From assembly GCA_964017125.1 (NCBI GenBank), contig OZ024908.1:86972618-87036617 (forward strand): a DNA stretch of 64,000 bases, written 5' to 3'. The stretch is from Flabesymbios commensalis. Taxonomy: Eukaryota > Annelida > Polychaeta > Terebellida > Flabelligeridae. The notes beneath the pieces are model-generated. The model had not been told where the DNA came from. It did not search any database and worked only from the letters and a program-made list of their open reading frames with translations. The position numbers and the translations under genes were made by a program. This document shows, one piece after another, positions 45,049-56,827 of this stretch. The stretch's first letter is position 1. Every line of letters begins with the position of its first letter.

Positions 45049-45240
45049 GACCAGAGGCGTTTTTCTCAAATTGAAATCATCATAAATCATCTTAGATTAA
45101 TAGCTCTATAAACTGACACTAATTCGGAGTCTGACGCACGAATTCTGTCTCCGCACCGAAATAGTCTATAGACATCAGACTCTGACGTCATAGTCTGACG
45201 TCTAATGTCGATCCCCGACCTGAAAGGGTATATTGGGACG
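45049..45240. mobile_element. Copy of the GACGTCAGA hairpin MITE, expanded
   Basis: AAATTGAAATCATCATAAAT precedes the hairpin region GACATCAGACTCTGACGTCA, TAGTCTGACGTCTAATGTCG and ATCCCCGACCTGAAAGGGT. Confidence 0.55.
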
Positions 45241-45645
45241 AACACAGACACGCCCAGAAAACACCAGACGTTCAAACAGTGCTGTTATGATGATGGGCTA
45301 GCATCGCAGACGATGAGCCAACTTTTTCACAACACTGGTGTAACGTTTTGTGTAATCGGGTCGGCACTGTACATAACAATATATAATCAATTATCTTTAA
45401 AAATGTTCGTTCACAAAGACCTGCATTCTAGGGTCAAGCTGACTTGTGAAAAGTACAACGTATATCTTGAAATATCTTTTTGATGACTCTAATGCGCGAG
45501 TCGTCAAGAATAATTTTACAAAACTGACAGTGTACGTCTACTTTTAGATCAACAAAACAGAGTACTTTTAAATGCCTTTTAATATTTATAAATATAATTT
45601 TGTATTCACTGTACTTATGTATGTTCTCTTTTTTTGAAAGCTAAT

Positions 45646-45795
45646 AAATGAATGAATGAATGAATGAATGAATGAATGAATGAATGAATGAATGAATGAT
45701 GAGTGAATGAATGAATGAATGAATGAATGAATGAATGAATGAATGAATGAATGAATGAATGAATGAATGAATGAATGAATGAATGAATGAATGAA
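45646..45795 (+). repeat. (AATG)n microsatellite
   Basis: About 150 bases of nearly perfect tetranucleotide repeat with one interruption near 45700. Confidence 0.98.
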
Positions 45796-46013
45796 TATCA
45801 GAACGTTATGTCACCGCAGTGAATCTAAAGTTCAAATTTCTGAAATATAATTAATATTTGAATAGTAACCATTCTAATACGGTACGTGATAAATCATGAG
45901 AATAATTAAGGTGCTCCAGTGGAATGACATGTCTATTATAATGTAATGATGGCCATAACAATACTAGTGATAGCAGATGGCATGGTGTATTGAGATCTAA
46001 TGGTGTGTAGGCT

Positions 46014-46083
46014 GACAACAATACAACTATTATGACAGACAACAATACAACTATAATAACAGACAACAATACAACTATAATGA
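46014..46083 (+). repeat. ~25-bp tandem repeat, three copies
   Basis: ACAGACAACAATACAACTAT repeats three times with small changes. Confidence 0.85.
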
Positions 46084-46403
46084 CAAGCTGTGCTAATTAA
46101 TTCTTGTACTGGTTGGAATAACAAGACAATCCACTACACTATAGGGCTTATAGGCCCAGCCTATTAGACAGTGCTGGCTGGTCTGTGGGGGATTCTCACG
46201 AAAATTTATATATGTCTTAGTCAGCCCTTTCCGCTTCATTTCAATGTCTATGTTAGGGTCTACGGCCATTATAAATATTTTAATCTTTCAGTGGGGGATA
46301 GACTTTAGACGTCAGAATATTTTTTAGACTATATATTTTTTAACATTAAAAGTTCACATTCATCAACTGCTGATGCCACTGGTCAGTCTTGACTTTGCGA
46401 CAA

Positions 46404-46500
46404 CCCAGCAACACGATTCATTGACCCATTGTCGGCCACCGTCGACGACGCTGAGCCAACATTAGTCCAGCATTGGGGGCAAGGTGTCATGTTTGCTGGG
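46404..46500. mobile_element. Palindromic MITE, CCCAGCAAACAC family (CACGATTCA class)
   Basis: CCCAGCAACACGATTCATTG opens, AAGGTGTCATGTTTGCTGGG closes, and the centre is CCGTCGACGACGCTG. Confidence 0.8.
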
Positions 46501-47245
46501 ACTGACTAAGCTAGAGTCGGTGGTTCCGCTCCAAGTGAACAAAGGACGTCAAACCGCTGTTCTTCCAATGTTGACCTGCCGTCTGCGACGTCAGTCCAGC
46601 ATTAAAACAACATCGTTTTAAGCCTATTGGCTAGGTTAAGGTTTTGTGGGTCTGTCACCTGTATTACCGAACATCCCCGCATCGATACCACAAATTATAC
46701 ATTACATTATAACTATACATCATGATACCTTACATATGTATGAGTTTCTACAATGTAATCGTCACATTATATAAGACATTTAGTGCATTTTCTATGAATT
46801 ATTTTCCCTTTTTATGATGATGTGATGAGAATGGCGTTGTTACCTCTTACTCTGCTAGGTCCTTAATATATGCGGCTAGTTAACCCTTACGTCTCTATAT
46901 ACTAAAATTGATAACAAAAATTATATACGAGCTGCTCAGTTGATAAAAATAATTCAATTTTTATTTTCAACATTAACCATTTGTTTGCTAAGTCGTTTTG
47001 ATCCGTTTTATTAGCTGCTATTCGGGACGAAATGAGTGTTTAAACATCGAGATTTGCAAATGTTTGGTTGTAAATTAAACAAATGTGAGTAATTTTCACC
47101 CGCTTGAAGTTGTGGGTCGCGGTAGCGAGACACAACTTCAAGCAGGTGAAAATTTCCATTTTTTATGTAGCTTTTAGAAATGAGTGTCTTTTCCATTAGT
47201 GGTAATAATTTTCGTCATTTATACCAGAATATTGCTTCATATGTC
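46501..47245. other. Fragments only
   Basis: A half palindromic MITE at 46565-46625 (CCGTCTGCGACGTCAGTCC) and, at 47094-47158, a near-perfect hairpin TTTTCACCCGCTTGAAGTTG with GACACAACTTCAAGCAGGTG, which is the core of TTAA MITE family I without its ends. No gene. Confidence 0.5.
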
Positions 47246-47573
47246 GGGCCCTGGTGCAGTGGTTTAAGCTGCCTGCTTTGAAAATCGGAGATCGCGGGTT
47301 CGAGCCCTACTCTGGCCTTCAAGTTCCAAAGAAACAATATGTTTCTTTCTCGCTCACTCGTAAAGATTCAATATTGTATGGAACCTCCGTAACCGAGAGG
47401 TAGTGTGCTCGGGCTCAGACCGCCAGGCCACGAATTTCGAATCTAGAAATTCCAGTGTCTAGAGAGCAGTGTCACCTCATTCATCTCACCATCCTCAAGA
47501 GGTTCTCCTGACCGAGTTTAGCCTATATGTGCACAAAGGTAGCTTATAACCCCATTCATTTCATTCCCTGCTT
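47246..47573 (+). mobile_element. Dimeric tRNA-derived SINE, copy C
   Basis: Head GGGCCCTGGTGCAGTGGTTT with B-box-like GCGGGTTCGAGCCC, then the second unit GAACCTCCGTAACCGAGAGG and the common tail. Imperfect target duplications TTGCTTCATATG and CTGCTTCAAATG lie on either side. Confidence 0.85.
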
Positions 47574-48343
47574 CAAATGGATGAAAATTAGCAGCAAACA
47601 ATACAGAAAGCTACTTGTTTATGTCTGTTTTCTGTATGAAATCAGTTCGTGACATATGTATCTCAATATGAATAATTTTGACCCACGTCAAGTTGTTCGT
47701 CGCGGTTAAAATTAAAATTATTTATTTAGCTCTTCCTTCCAGCGCGGGGACTGACTTTAAACGACAGAATCTGACGTCTGTAGACGTCAGATTATGACGT
47801 CTAAAGTCGATCCCGCCCTGAGAGAATTACAAAATTTATAATTGTCGTAGAGTGTTGAATGTCTGGTGTTTCTGAGGTGTTTGAATGGTTATCTTTTCAT
47901 TTTCGTTGGATATTTTTAATTTATCAGAACGCCCCAGTACGGCAGTAGCCTACTTTTTGTAGGCTATATAAAAGTTTCCTGTGTATAGACAACGCCTCCA
48001 AGTACATTACCTGGTTGTCAATGAAAAAAATCATCGGAACGCGAAAACGATCGCTGTTTCAAGGATTTGTTTGCATGCAAAAAGAAATAGCTACACAAAT
48101 GGACAATCCCCAAATACATTAGGTTATTAGATATTGACATTTGGCATAGTAAAGTCAGTCTTATATAATGAAACATAGCTTCTTCCAGTTGGTTGATACC
48201 ATCGTCCAATTTATTTACAATGCCTGATCGTTGCTGAGGGAAAACAATATATCTGAATGTGAGGAACTAATTAACTTAGTTGTCGGGTAAAGGTGCATAA
48301 TATCCGTAAATGCGCATATCTATAATAATATTGTCGACTGTAA
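47574..48343. other. No gene; one GACGTCAGA hairpin MITE at 47737-47826
   Basis: GCGCGGGGACTGACTTTAAA, then CTGACGTCTGTAGACGTCAG, then TCTAAAGTCGATCCCGC is a 90-bp hairpin. The rest is unrecognised. Confidence 0.5.
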
Positions 48344-48599
48344 ATAAATAAAATGAATGGAGTTTTAGGCCAGCGCTGTGCACATATAGGCTAAGCTGGG
48401 CCAGGAGAACCTCCTGAGGATGGTGAGATAAATGAGATGGCACTGCCCTCCAGACACAGGATTCGAAATTCGAGCCCACAATAGTACATCTTTACGAGTG
48501 AGCGGAGAAGAAACAAAGTGGCCAGAGTGGGGTTCGAACCCGCGATCTCTGACTTTTCAAGCAGGCAGCTTTAACCACTGCACCAAGGCCCCCGCCCTT
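48344..48599 (-). mobile_element. Dimeric tRNA-derived SINE, copy D, internally deleted
   Basis: Direct repeats TTGTCGACTGTAA (48331-48343) and TTGTCGATTGTAA (48600-48612) flank it. Part of the second tRNA-like unit is missing (junction near ATTCGAGCCCACAATAGTAC). The head has GGGGTTCGAACCCGCGATCT in inverse order. Confidence 0.85.
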
Positions 48600-48749
48600 T
48601 TGTCGATTGTAAGTCAAGTGTAACTGGCCCTGCTCACCCCCCCCCCCCCCCAAATACCAAATGTAAATTAAATTTTTACATGATGTCGTTAACATTATAC
48701 ACGTGATGTTATTTTAAAATAAAACCCTGATCTATGTCAATTATGTTAT

Positions 48750-48842
48750 CCCAACAAACACGACCCACTGATCCAATGCTGGTAAATGTTGGGCAACCAT
48801 TTGTGACTCTGGCGCAACATGAAACCGTTATTGGTTCAGCAG
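48750..48842. mobile_element. Diverged palindromic MITE
   Basis: Opens CCCAACAAACACGACCCACT, followed by CCAATGCTGGTAAATGTTGG. The right end has decayed. Confidence 0.55.
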
Positions 48843-49013
48843 CTCCTGCTTGGCGGATATAATTCGTTGTTTACTGTGACCTGCACACAGTCGTTAATTG
48901 AGGAGTGACTCTCAGCCGCCATATACCATATAACACAGACACATAAATAACAAATAGTATTTTTACCCCTTACACCTCCTTTAACCCGTACAATGCTGGA
49001 ATATTTTTTTTAA

Positions 49014-49250
49014 CCCTTTAACCGCCGGTGCCGAATATATTCGGGGTTTTATTTTTTATTAGAACATTATGTACCACCTATTGAACATGTTAAAGATAAA
49101 ATGGGACATTAATCAGCTATATTTGAAAACAGTTGACCTCCATTTTGTCAAATCTCAACAATTTTCACTCAATTGAAATTGTGGATCACGTCAGCGAGAC
49201 GCAACTTCAAGTGGGGGAAAATTCAAATTGAATAATTTGGCGGTTAGAGG
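49014..49250 (-). mobile_element. TTAA MITE family I, copy 2
   Basis: CCCTTTAACCGCCGGTGCCG opens and AATAATTTGGCGGTTAGAGG closes. TTAA is at the left. Inverse orientation to the 18649 copy. Confidence 0.85.
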
Positions 49251-49826
49251 TTTAAACCATGTAGGCCTAATACATATTATCCTCAAGGCTCGAGAACAAA
49301 AGCAAGTTAACATACTTATGGTCCCATATTCTCGCAAAAATAATTGACAAGTATATATAAAATAAACTGCTACTAATGAGTATAATATTAAGTGCGCATT
49401 TATTTCATCCCACTAATTCATCTTTAAAGTGTTATCGTTTTTATCTGAAGAGTTTGACGATTTGACAGGATTTGACAGTCAACTGCAGAGTTCTATCGGC
49501 GAGCAAACCGAGTTATTGTCCTGCTGAAAAATTCATTTCTATTTTTCATTCATATAAAGATGAACACAATTTCCAGCTTTGAATGACGTACGCTATATTG
49601 ATCCATGAAAAAAGGACATGATTATCAGAAATTGAATCATTTGATAAACTGGGAATATATCACTAGCAATCAGGTTACAAAAACAGCTTGGGAAGGGGTG
49701 TGTTCTGGGCAGATCAAAAGATCGATGTCGGATTAAAACATTATTAAATTCTCAGCAAACACGACACGTTGTGGTAGATGGCGGGCTACCATTAAATGCA
49801 CGTCTTCAGTTGCTCTCGAGTATAAT
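49251..49826. other. No recognised feature
   Basis: A truncated palindromic MITE end (CAGCAAACACGACACGTTG) lies near 49755. Otherwise nothing identified. Confidence 0.4.
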
Positions 49827-50366
49827 AGTCCTGGGGCTGATTCTGAAAACTTGGATTTTGTTGCACCCCTAGAAGAACATAGGTTTTATGGTATATTTTG
49901 TTTCTTTAGTTCACCAGCTTCCGTTTTAAAAACATTACCTTTTTCAAAATGTGTCCGAAAGACCCTTTGAGGACCATTTCCTGCAGTCGGTCATAGTGTT
50001 CTGATGAAAATGAGAATATTGCCATTTGTACACTTGTAGCTGACAAAAACCATAACAATTATTTCAAATTTCACCTAGTAGGTATTCAACAGTATACTTA
50101 TATATTTATAAAATATTGCAGTGTAATAATTGGTGTTTACCTAGTCATAAATTAAAATGTATACTTTTTTTCTGCAAAAAAATGAGAAATCATAATTTTT
50201 TTTAAGAGGCGATTTTTTTCCTTTCGGACACATTCTTAGAGAGGTAATGTTTTGAAACTAGTTACATACATACCAAATGAAGAAAAAAAAGTGACAAACC
50301 TATGTTCTTCGAGGGGGTGCAGCAAACTCTGGATTTAGACTAGTTCTCAGAATCAGCCCCAGGACT
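49827..50366. mobile_element. 540-bp TIR MITE, AGTCCTGGGGCTGATTCTGA ends
   Basis: The right end TTCTCAGAATCAGCCCCAGG plus ACT is the inverse. Inner arms match too (AGAACATAGGTTTTATG and ACCTATGTTCTTCGA). ATAAT flanks both sides (49822-49826 and 50367-50371). No coding content. The superfamily is not evident from a five-base duplication. Confidence 0.85.
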
Positions 50367-51092
50367 ATAATGAGCATTTCCCATGAGACCGCCATCAACT
50401 CTTACAACGCTGCCATATTTGTGTATAAGCCATGGGGACCAAAGGGGTTTTTCAATTTGAAATCAGCATAAATGTCTTAGTTTCCGCTTCTTTTGAATAC
50501 ATATGTTATGGGTCTACGGACATAATATTTTGATATCCGATAGGATCTGACGTCTATTTTGACGTCTAAAGGTTCCCGCGCTGAATAAGTTAAGGTGAGC
50601 ACCAGTGTAGCCCTATAAAAAGAAGGTAAAGGTGAAGGTTTATGGTTCGATATCAAGTAATTCATCCGACGTTTATAGTTTTACCCCCTGGTCATTGGAC
50701 CTGCTTACTCGTGTGACAACTCAACCCCATTGTGAGCATTCAGTCCTGCATCCATTTCGGCGCATTGAACTTATCATACACATTCAGTGGCGTATCCAGA
50801 AATAAATTAAGGGGGGTGCTCAGATTTCCAAGAAACCATTCAACAGCAAGGGCCTATGGGGGGGGGGGGCATGCCCTTCGCAAAAGTTTGAACAAATAAA
50901 CATCAAATTAAAAATAGTACGATTTCGTGGTATCTTTGCTGTAAAACGAAGATATGAGATACCGGTTGAAATACCGTTTTTTTAATTAACCTAATGACAG
51001 ATTTGTTCCAACATAGCCTATACTAGTCCAACTATTTAAGCAAACATAACCACACACAATGAAAAAAACATAAACATGATCAACATTATAGT
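50367..51092. other. No gene; hairpin MITE remnant at 50420-50592
   Basis: Contains AAATCAGCATAAATGTCTTA and GATCTGACGTCTATTTTGAC of the GACGTCAGA family, and the GGCGTATCCAG half-element at 50790. A G-tract lies at about 50860-50869. Confidence 0.45.
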
Positions 51093-52079
51093 TTATTTAA
51101 TATCGAGGGCGAACTACGAGGCATATTCAATGGCGCCTCCATGGTTTTTTTGTCTACGGGCCTGATATTAAATGAGCTATATAAACATAAACAGCTGTCG
51201 ACCCAATGTTGTGTTAATGTTGGGCCAGCGTCGCAGACGGTGGATCAACATTAATTTTAAGCAAGCGTTGGGTCACCCCCATTGTGATAATAATTATGCA
51301 GCCTTGTTTGTGGAATGCCGATTATGCATTTATGTAAATATGTAATTATGCAACATTCATCTATTAAACATGATAACATGTCATTGAAAAAACTTTTGGA
51401 CCATTAAAATGCTTACAACGTTTACTAATGATCACTTAAAATACCTGAGATATTAATTTTTATTTCATCTTTATTAATTTGCCACCTTCCCCTATAACAG
51501 AATAATTTTTAATGCAAAAATTATCTTCCAGTTTATCATCACTTAGGCCTATATCAGATATTATTGTTAGTATTGGTTGTTCTTCCACATTGTTAAAACA
51601 ACTTTACTGCTCATTTCCAATTATTATCCTTGATTTCGTCTCTAGTAAAAAAGAAACTGTCGAGTCCTAGCTGTATCTGAATTATTTCGTGTGAGTGGCT
51701 ATACTAGAGTACTATAGCACTGAGAAAATACGACGATTTCAAACAGGCCCTTAAAACAAATGCAAAGTCTATGCACGAACATAATACAACAATTACATTT
51801 TGGAAATTTAAAAAGCGACCCTGTTTTTATCCATTTGTTTTCAAGACCGAGTCTCAGAGATGATATCTCTTGAGAAGTAAATTCAAGCAGGTGAAAAAAA
51901 TCATGGTAATTGGGGAATAATCTTTATATCGTGGTCCTTATTCTTTTTATCAAGTGCTTGGGAGAGCAACACGCCCAGCTCTAAGTCATTGTCCGTTTTA
52001 AGCGATCCTCATAGCCTACTGTGGATTGTGCCTGTGGTGTGTTATAATTATCATAGGGTAGAGTAGTCTATGATAATTA
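51093..52079 (+). repeat. Duplicated ~1-kb segment, copy 2
   Basis: Same orientation and landmarks as 39922-41024, without the 165-bp insertion. It contains GGGCCAGCGTCGCAGACGGT, a palindromic MITE core present in both copies. Confidence 0.85.
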
Positions 52080-52199
52080 CTATCAATCTAAGCATATTTA
52101 TTTTTACATAACTCTGTTTCAAGTCAGGCTGAACGTTTCAATTATTAGCCAAGACTAACACAAAGTTTGACATTTTTTATTCTTTTTCTCCCCTGCACA

Positions 52200-52480
52200 T
52201 TGCCATCTCTGTCCTACCAGGTACTCATTTTCACCTGGGTCCAGTGAAGCATTTGCGGTTTATGTGCCTTTCCCAAGGACACAACATCGAAACAATACCA
52301 CAATATTGAGAGAGGAGAAACATGATATTTCTCTGAAAATCCTGCACCACGCAGGATTCGGAACCGCACGGCAGGCAGCGACATAGGCAAAGAATTTGTC
52401 ACGGGCGGGGTTCGAGCCCGTATCTCTCGCAATGCACGTTAAAGGAAATCGTTAACCAATTCACCGCCAAGCGCCGCTAT
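52200..52480 (-). mobile_element. tRNA-derived SINE of a second family
   Basis: On the minus strand a head GCGGCGCTTGGCGGTGAATT then ACGGGCTCGAACCCCGCCC (B-box-like) is followed by a tail containing TGTCCTTGGGAAAGGCACAT and GGACCCAGGTGAAAATGAGT. The CCTTGGG-AAGGCAC tail is widespread in SINEs of aquatic animals. Family name not assigned. Confidence 0.7.
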
Positions 52481-52583
52481 AATCGTTTTTACTTCCTGCT
52501 ATCAGTCGATCGAATCGCAGTTAGTGGGAATGAAATGAATGTTTATACATCACGATTTGCTCATTTTTCGTCACAAATTAAAC

Positions 52584-53046
52584 TCAAATGAGTAATTTTC
52601 ACCCACTTGAAGTTGTGGGTCGCGACAGCGACACACAACTTCAAGTTGGTGAAAACTTTAATTTTATAACTGGAAAAAAAGGGTTAAAACACCGCATGCG
52701 CATGTGCAGGATATCTAAAATAAGAATCAATGATGTTTCCTGATTACATGTGAGCATGCAGGTTTTATGCGTGCGTCACTGGAGTAGTGCTGACCCGCAT
52801 CTAATAGTTTAAACCTCTGATCGCTAAGATTTTCAGTTCGCATTTTCTCTCGCTTGAAGCTGTGGCTCGCTAACGCGACCCACGGCTCAAAGTGAGTGAA
52901 AATTATTCAGATTTGTCAAATTGGAGACCACGTTTCTGTTTTCAAAATTTACAGTTATGCGATACATTTGAGATTTAAAAGATATTTTTTTGATGTAATA
53001 ATAATATAGGTGAGTATTATTATAGCCGTCTTTGGCGCTTAAGGGG
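52584..53046. mobile_element. Diverged remnants of TTAA MITE family I
   Basis: A hairpin core at 52594-52658 (TTTTCACCCACTTGAAGTTG with ACACAACTTCAAGTTGGTG), and a full but decayed copy at about 52811-53046 (AACCTCTGATCGC ... GGCGCTTAAGGGGTT). Confidence 0.55.
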
Positions 53047-53555
53047 TTATAGACTGATATATGGCCATGTATAATCAATTCACAGTACTAATCAACCTGG
53101 ATGACAGGCGCTATGCTGTTCCAATGACGGGCCAGCTTGGCCTGCATTGGCACAGCATTGGGCCAATGCTTGTATCAAGTCGATTACCACATCCCAGTCT
53201 GGTATTATTCAGGATGACCCACAGATGTGATAATAATCTCTCATTCGACGAGAATGTGTGCATGCGGTGACTGTGTATTGTAAGTAAAATTGTTTCATAA
53301 TAATTATAGTGTTACTTTGCGGTCGTTTTGCATGACTGAGCCATAATCTGATATTATTTATATTGCTGCGAGCGGCAGCCCAACACTTGTGGATGTTGAC
53401 CATGCTGCACATGCGTGCCATTGCATTGTGCCCACATTAATGTTTACTCGAATCATGCCACCCACCTACTTCAAGCGATTTGCAATACGGCCCTGTAGGG
53501 TTTTGGGCATGTCTAGGGGATTTACCCCCAGACTCACTGTTTACCGTAGCTGGGA

Positions 53556-53674
53556 CACTCAGTAAACACAAAACATTTGTATAACATTTGTACAATTTGG
53601 AGATACATCATACATATTATCGAAGCCGTTGGGCCGACATTGTACAGATGTTATACAATTGTTTTTGTTGTCTG
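53556..53674. mobile_element. Palindromic MITE, CCCAGCAAACAC family (TTTGTATAAC class)
   Basis: CACTCAGTAAACACAAAACA opens and TTGTTTTTGTTGTCTGAGT closes. It includes AGATACATCATACATATTAT, a segment also seen at 53771. Confidence 0.7.
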
Positions 53675-53865
53675 AGTAGTATACATTACCAATTGTAGTT
53701 GGGTAGGCCTAGATTATAACTAGAACAAATGTAAACGATCTGCGAAAGTGTACAGCGACAGCTGCATATTGTGAGATACATCATACATCTTATTATGAAT
53801 ATTGTAAAGGCCCTATATATATCTTAGACAGATGTATTATACATTTATATATTATATTTAAATGT

Positions 53866-54556
53866 ACACCAGAGATCACGTGGTAAAGTGCACGTGAATA
53901 ACTGTGTACCAGAGATCATATACTGAAGTGTACGTCTGTAACTGTACACCATAGGTCATATACTAAAGTGTACATCAGTAACTGTGCACCATAGATCATA
54001 TACCAAAGTGTACGTCAGTAACTGTGCACCAGAGATCAAATACCAAAGTGTACGTCAGTTACTGTGCACCAGAGATCATATACTAAAGTGTATGTCTATT
54101 AATCTACACCATAGATCATATACTAAAGTGTACGTCAGTAACTGTACACCATAGATCATATACTAAAGTGTACGTCAGTAACTGTGCACCATAGATCATA
54201 TACTAAAGTGTACGTCAGTAACTGTGCACCATAGATCATATACTAAAGTGTACGTCAGTAACTGTACACCATAGATCATATACTAAAGTGTACCTCAGTA
54301 ACTGTGCACCATAGATCATATAATAAAGTGTACGTCAGTAACTGTGCACCATAGATCATATACTAAAGTGTACGTCAGTAACTGTACACCATAGATCATA
54401 TACTTAAGTGTACGTCAGTAACTGTGCACCATAGATCATATACTAAAATGTACGTCAGCAACTGTACACCATAGATCATGTACTAACGTGTACGTCAGTA
54501 ACTGTACAACATAGATCATGTACTAACGTGTACGTCAGTAACTGTACACCAGAGAT
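53866..54556 (+). repeat. 40-bp minisatellite, about 17 copies
   Basis: The unit is ATCATATACTAAAGTGTACG then TCAGTAACTGTGCACCATAG, with a strictly 40-base period and few substitutions. The two GTGCACC/GTACACC forms alternate irregularly. No coding role is apparent. Confidence 0.97.
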
Positions 54557-54589
54557 CACATAACACAGTGATTGTAAACACCTTCGTAA

Positions 54590-55265
54590 ATATATTTATA
54601 CACTACAGTATTCAATCAATCGGCGTATGGAATAATATTTAACAACTGTGCAGTGTATGTATTAACAACAAAATCAACACTTTTAGAAAATTGATTAAAG
54701 GCATTATACAATTCGCCCATCAGCCATTATAACCGTTGGTAAATCAATAACTCATAGAGAAAAGACATAGTAGAATAGAGAAGAGAAAAGACATAGTAGA
54801 ATTAAAAAACAACTTTGTAAATATGAAAATATTGTACAGGATTTAATCCATCGGTGTATATAATAACATTATATAAATAAACAGTCAGTCAAAGACTGCA
54901 AACCTGCAACGAAAATAACTATCCTAATCCGGATCCTGGGGTGCATATTACAAAGAATCCTAACTTTGATCCTATCTCAACTTTCTCTTATTTCCATTAC
55001 AAAAAGTTAGGTGATCCTAACTTTTTGTAATGGAAATAAGAGAAAGTTGAGATAGGATCAAAGTTAGGATTCTTAGTAATATGCACCCCTGCTGTCTAGT
55101 TAAAGAAAAGGCCAAGTTCTATCCCTGATTACATTACATACTTCAAATTTATTTTAATCCATCGGTGTAGATAAAAACATTATATAACTAAACAGTCAGA
55201 CAAAGACTGCAAACCTGCTCCGAAAATAAATTTCCTAATCCGGATCCTGGATCGGATAGTCATCT
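54590..55265 (+). repeat. ~311-bp tandem duplication carrying the fold-back palindromes
   Basis: TTTAATCCATCGGTGTA, AACAGTCAGTCAAAGACTGC and CCTAATCCGGATCCTGG occur at 54842-54937 and 55153-55247, offset 311 bases. A weaker earlier copy (TTCAATCAATCGGCGTATGG) is at 54610. Confidence 0.8.
54938..55089. mobile_element. Fold-back palindrome 1 (152 bp)
   Basis: GGGGTGCATATTACAAAGAA, TCCTAACTTTGATCCTATCT and CTTTCTCTTATTTCCATTAC are mirrored almost exactly around GTTAGGTGATCCTAAC. Confidence 0.95.
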
Positions 55266-55417
55266 GGGGTGCATATCACAAAGAATCCTAACTTTGATCC
55301 TATCCCAACTTTCTCTTATTTCCATTACAAAAAGTTAGGATCACCTAACGTTTTGTAATGGAAATAAGAGAAAGTTGGGATAGGATCAAAGTTAGGATTC
55401 TTTGTAATATGCACCCC
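55266..55417. mobile_element. Fold-back palindrome 2 (152 bp)
   Basis: Near-identical to palindrome 1 in sequence and length, with the centre GTTAGGATCACCTAAC. Confidence 0.95.
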
Positions 55418-55519
55418 TGGATCCTCCCCAAAATGTGATGGGTTGGTCCTCGGTCCTAGACACATCTCTGGTAAAAATCGTATGCAAATCCGTGCGACCC
55501 AGATTGTAATCCGAATCCT

Positions 55520-55744
55520 GGGGCGCATATTACAAAGAATCCTAACTTTGATCCTATCTCAACTTTCTCTCTTTTCCATATAGATGTTAGGATTGATCCA
55601 TATTACAAAGAATCCTAACTTTGATCCTATCTCAACTTTCTCTCTTTTCCATATAAAAAGTTAGGATTGATCCTAACTTTTTATATGGAAATGAGAGAAA
55701 GTTGGGATAGGATCAAAGTTAGGATTCTTTGTAATATACGCCCC
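55520..55744. mobile_element. Fold-back palindrome 3 (225 bp), left arm partly doubled
   Basis: Ends GGGGCGCATATTACAAAGAA and its inverse. The stretch ATTACAAAGAATCCTAACTT through TTTTCCATAT occurs twice on the left, so one copy is unpaired. Confidence 0.9.
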
Positions 55745-56827
55745 AGGATCCGGATCGTTCTCCGTATATCCCTAAAAATTAAAATGTTCGTTTCTCAGCC
55801 CGAGGCACACATCTGGTAAAAGTTGCATGCAGATCCGTTCATAACGTGTTGAGTAAACCGACGAAAGCACAGACAGACGACCAAACCAGCACGACCAAAA
55901 CATAATCTGATAACCATCCTGGCTGAGGTAATAATGTCATTAAGCCCACCTGGCTTTCTTTCTACATGTCTGTCCACTTACAGATATTATGAATAAGCTA
56001 TAAGGTAACAATATCAGTAATACAATAGCGTTTGTTCAGAGGGCAATGTGTAATTTGGGACATTTTATCCAGGATCATTTTCATTCAGACGTCGTATATA
56101 CAGCTAAAGCGGTCCTTGCATTGTATGAAAATTTAAATATCTCGCTATAAGGTCTCACCTGTCTAATTATAAGAAATATATTCAGCAAAAAAAATTTTGA
56201 TTAGATTTTTGCCAGATCCCGTTAGTTATTGTGCTTGGGAAGGTGAGACTTATTCATTTTTCCCTGACAATGGTTGATTTTGTGTTCGGAATTCACAGAA
56301 AACACAAAAGAAATACAAAGTGGTGTATTGATATGCGGGACCGGATGACAACCTCTCTCTAACCCACGAGCGTCACTGACAATCTCCACTTTCTGAAGGC
56401 AATCACTGACTTCGGCTGTAAATAATAAAAAAATGATTGTAGCTAACCCCCTTTAAAATGTATATATTTTTTTAATTCATAATCTCTAAACTTTCCATGG
56501 ACAAATAGGTTTAGTAGATTTGAGTGGTCTCTAGCGTAGGGGCGATAATACATGCAAGTTAATGGGACTGTAATTACTTGTATGAGTCCTTAATTATCTG
56601 TATTATGTTATGTAAATGATTAATATGTCGCTATATCAGGGATAACTGTCTTCAAACGACAATAAAGTTAATTCTTGCATCGCTGATATATGCTTGTACA
56701 AACCATGGAAACCAAGATATTAGACGTAATTATAAATATTTCGCTCTTTCAATTATAAAAGAATGACTTCATATGAACACATTGCCAGACCAAACGTAGA
56801 TTATTACCATCACAGTGTGGCTTTTAA
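55745..56827. other. No recognised feature
   Basis: No gene or repeat identified. Confidence 0.4.

Noticed and set aside
53866-54556. Regular 40-bp repeats resembling a CRISPR array
   Set aside because: The whole 40-base unit repeats with no unique spacers, and the genome is animal. It is a minisatellite.
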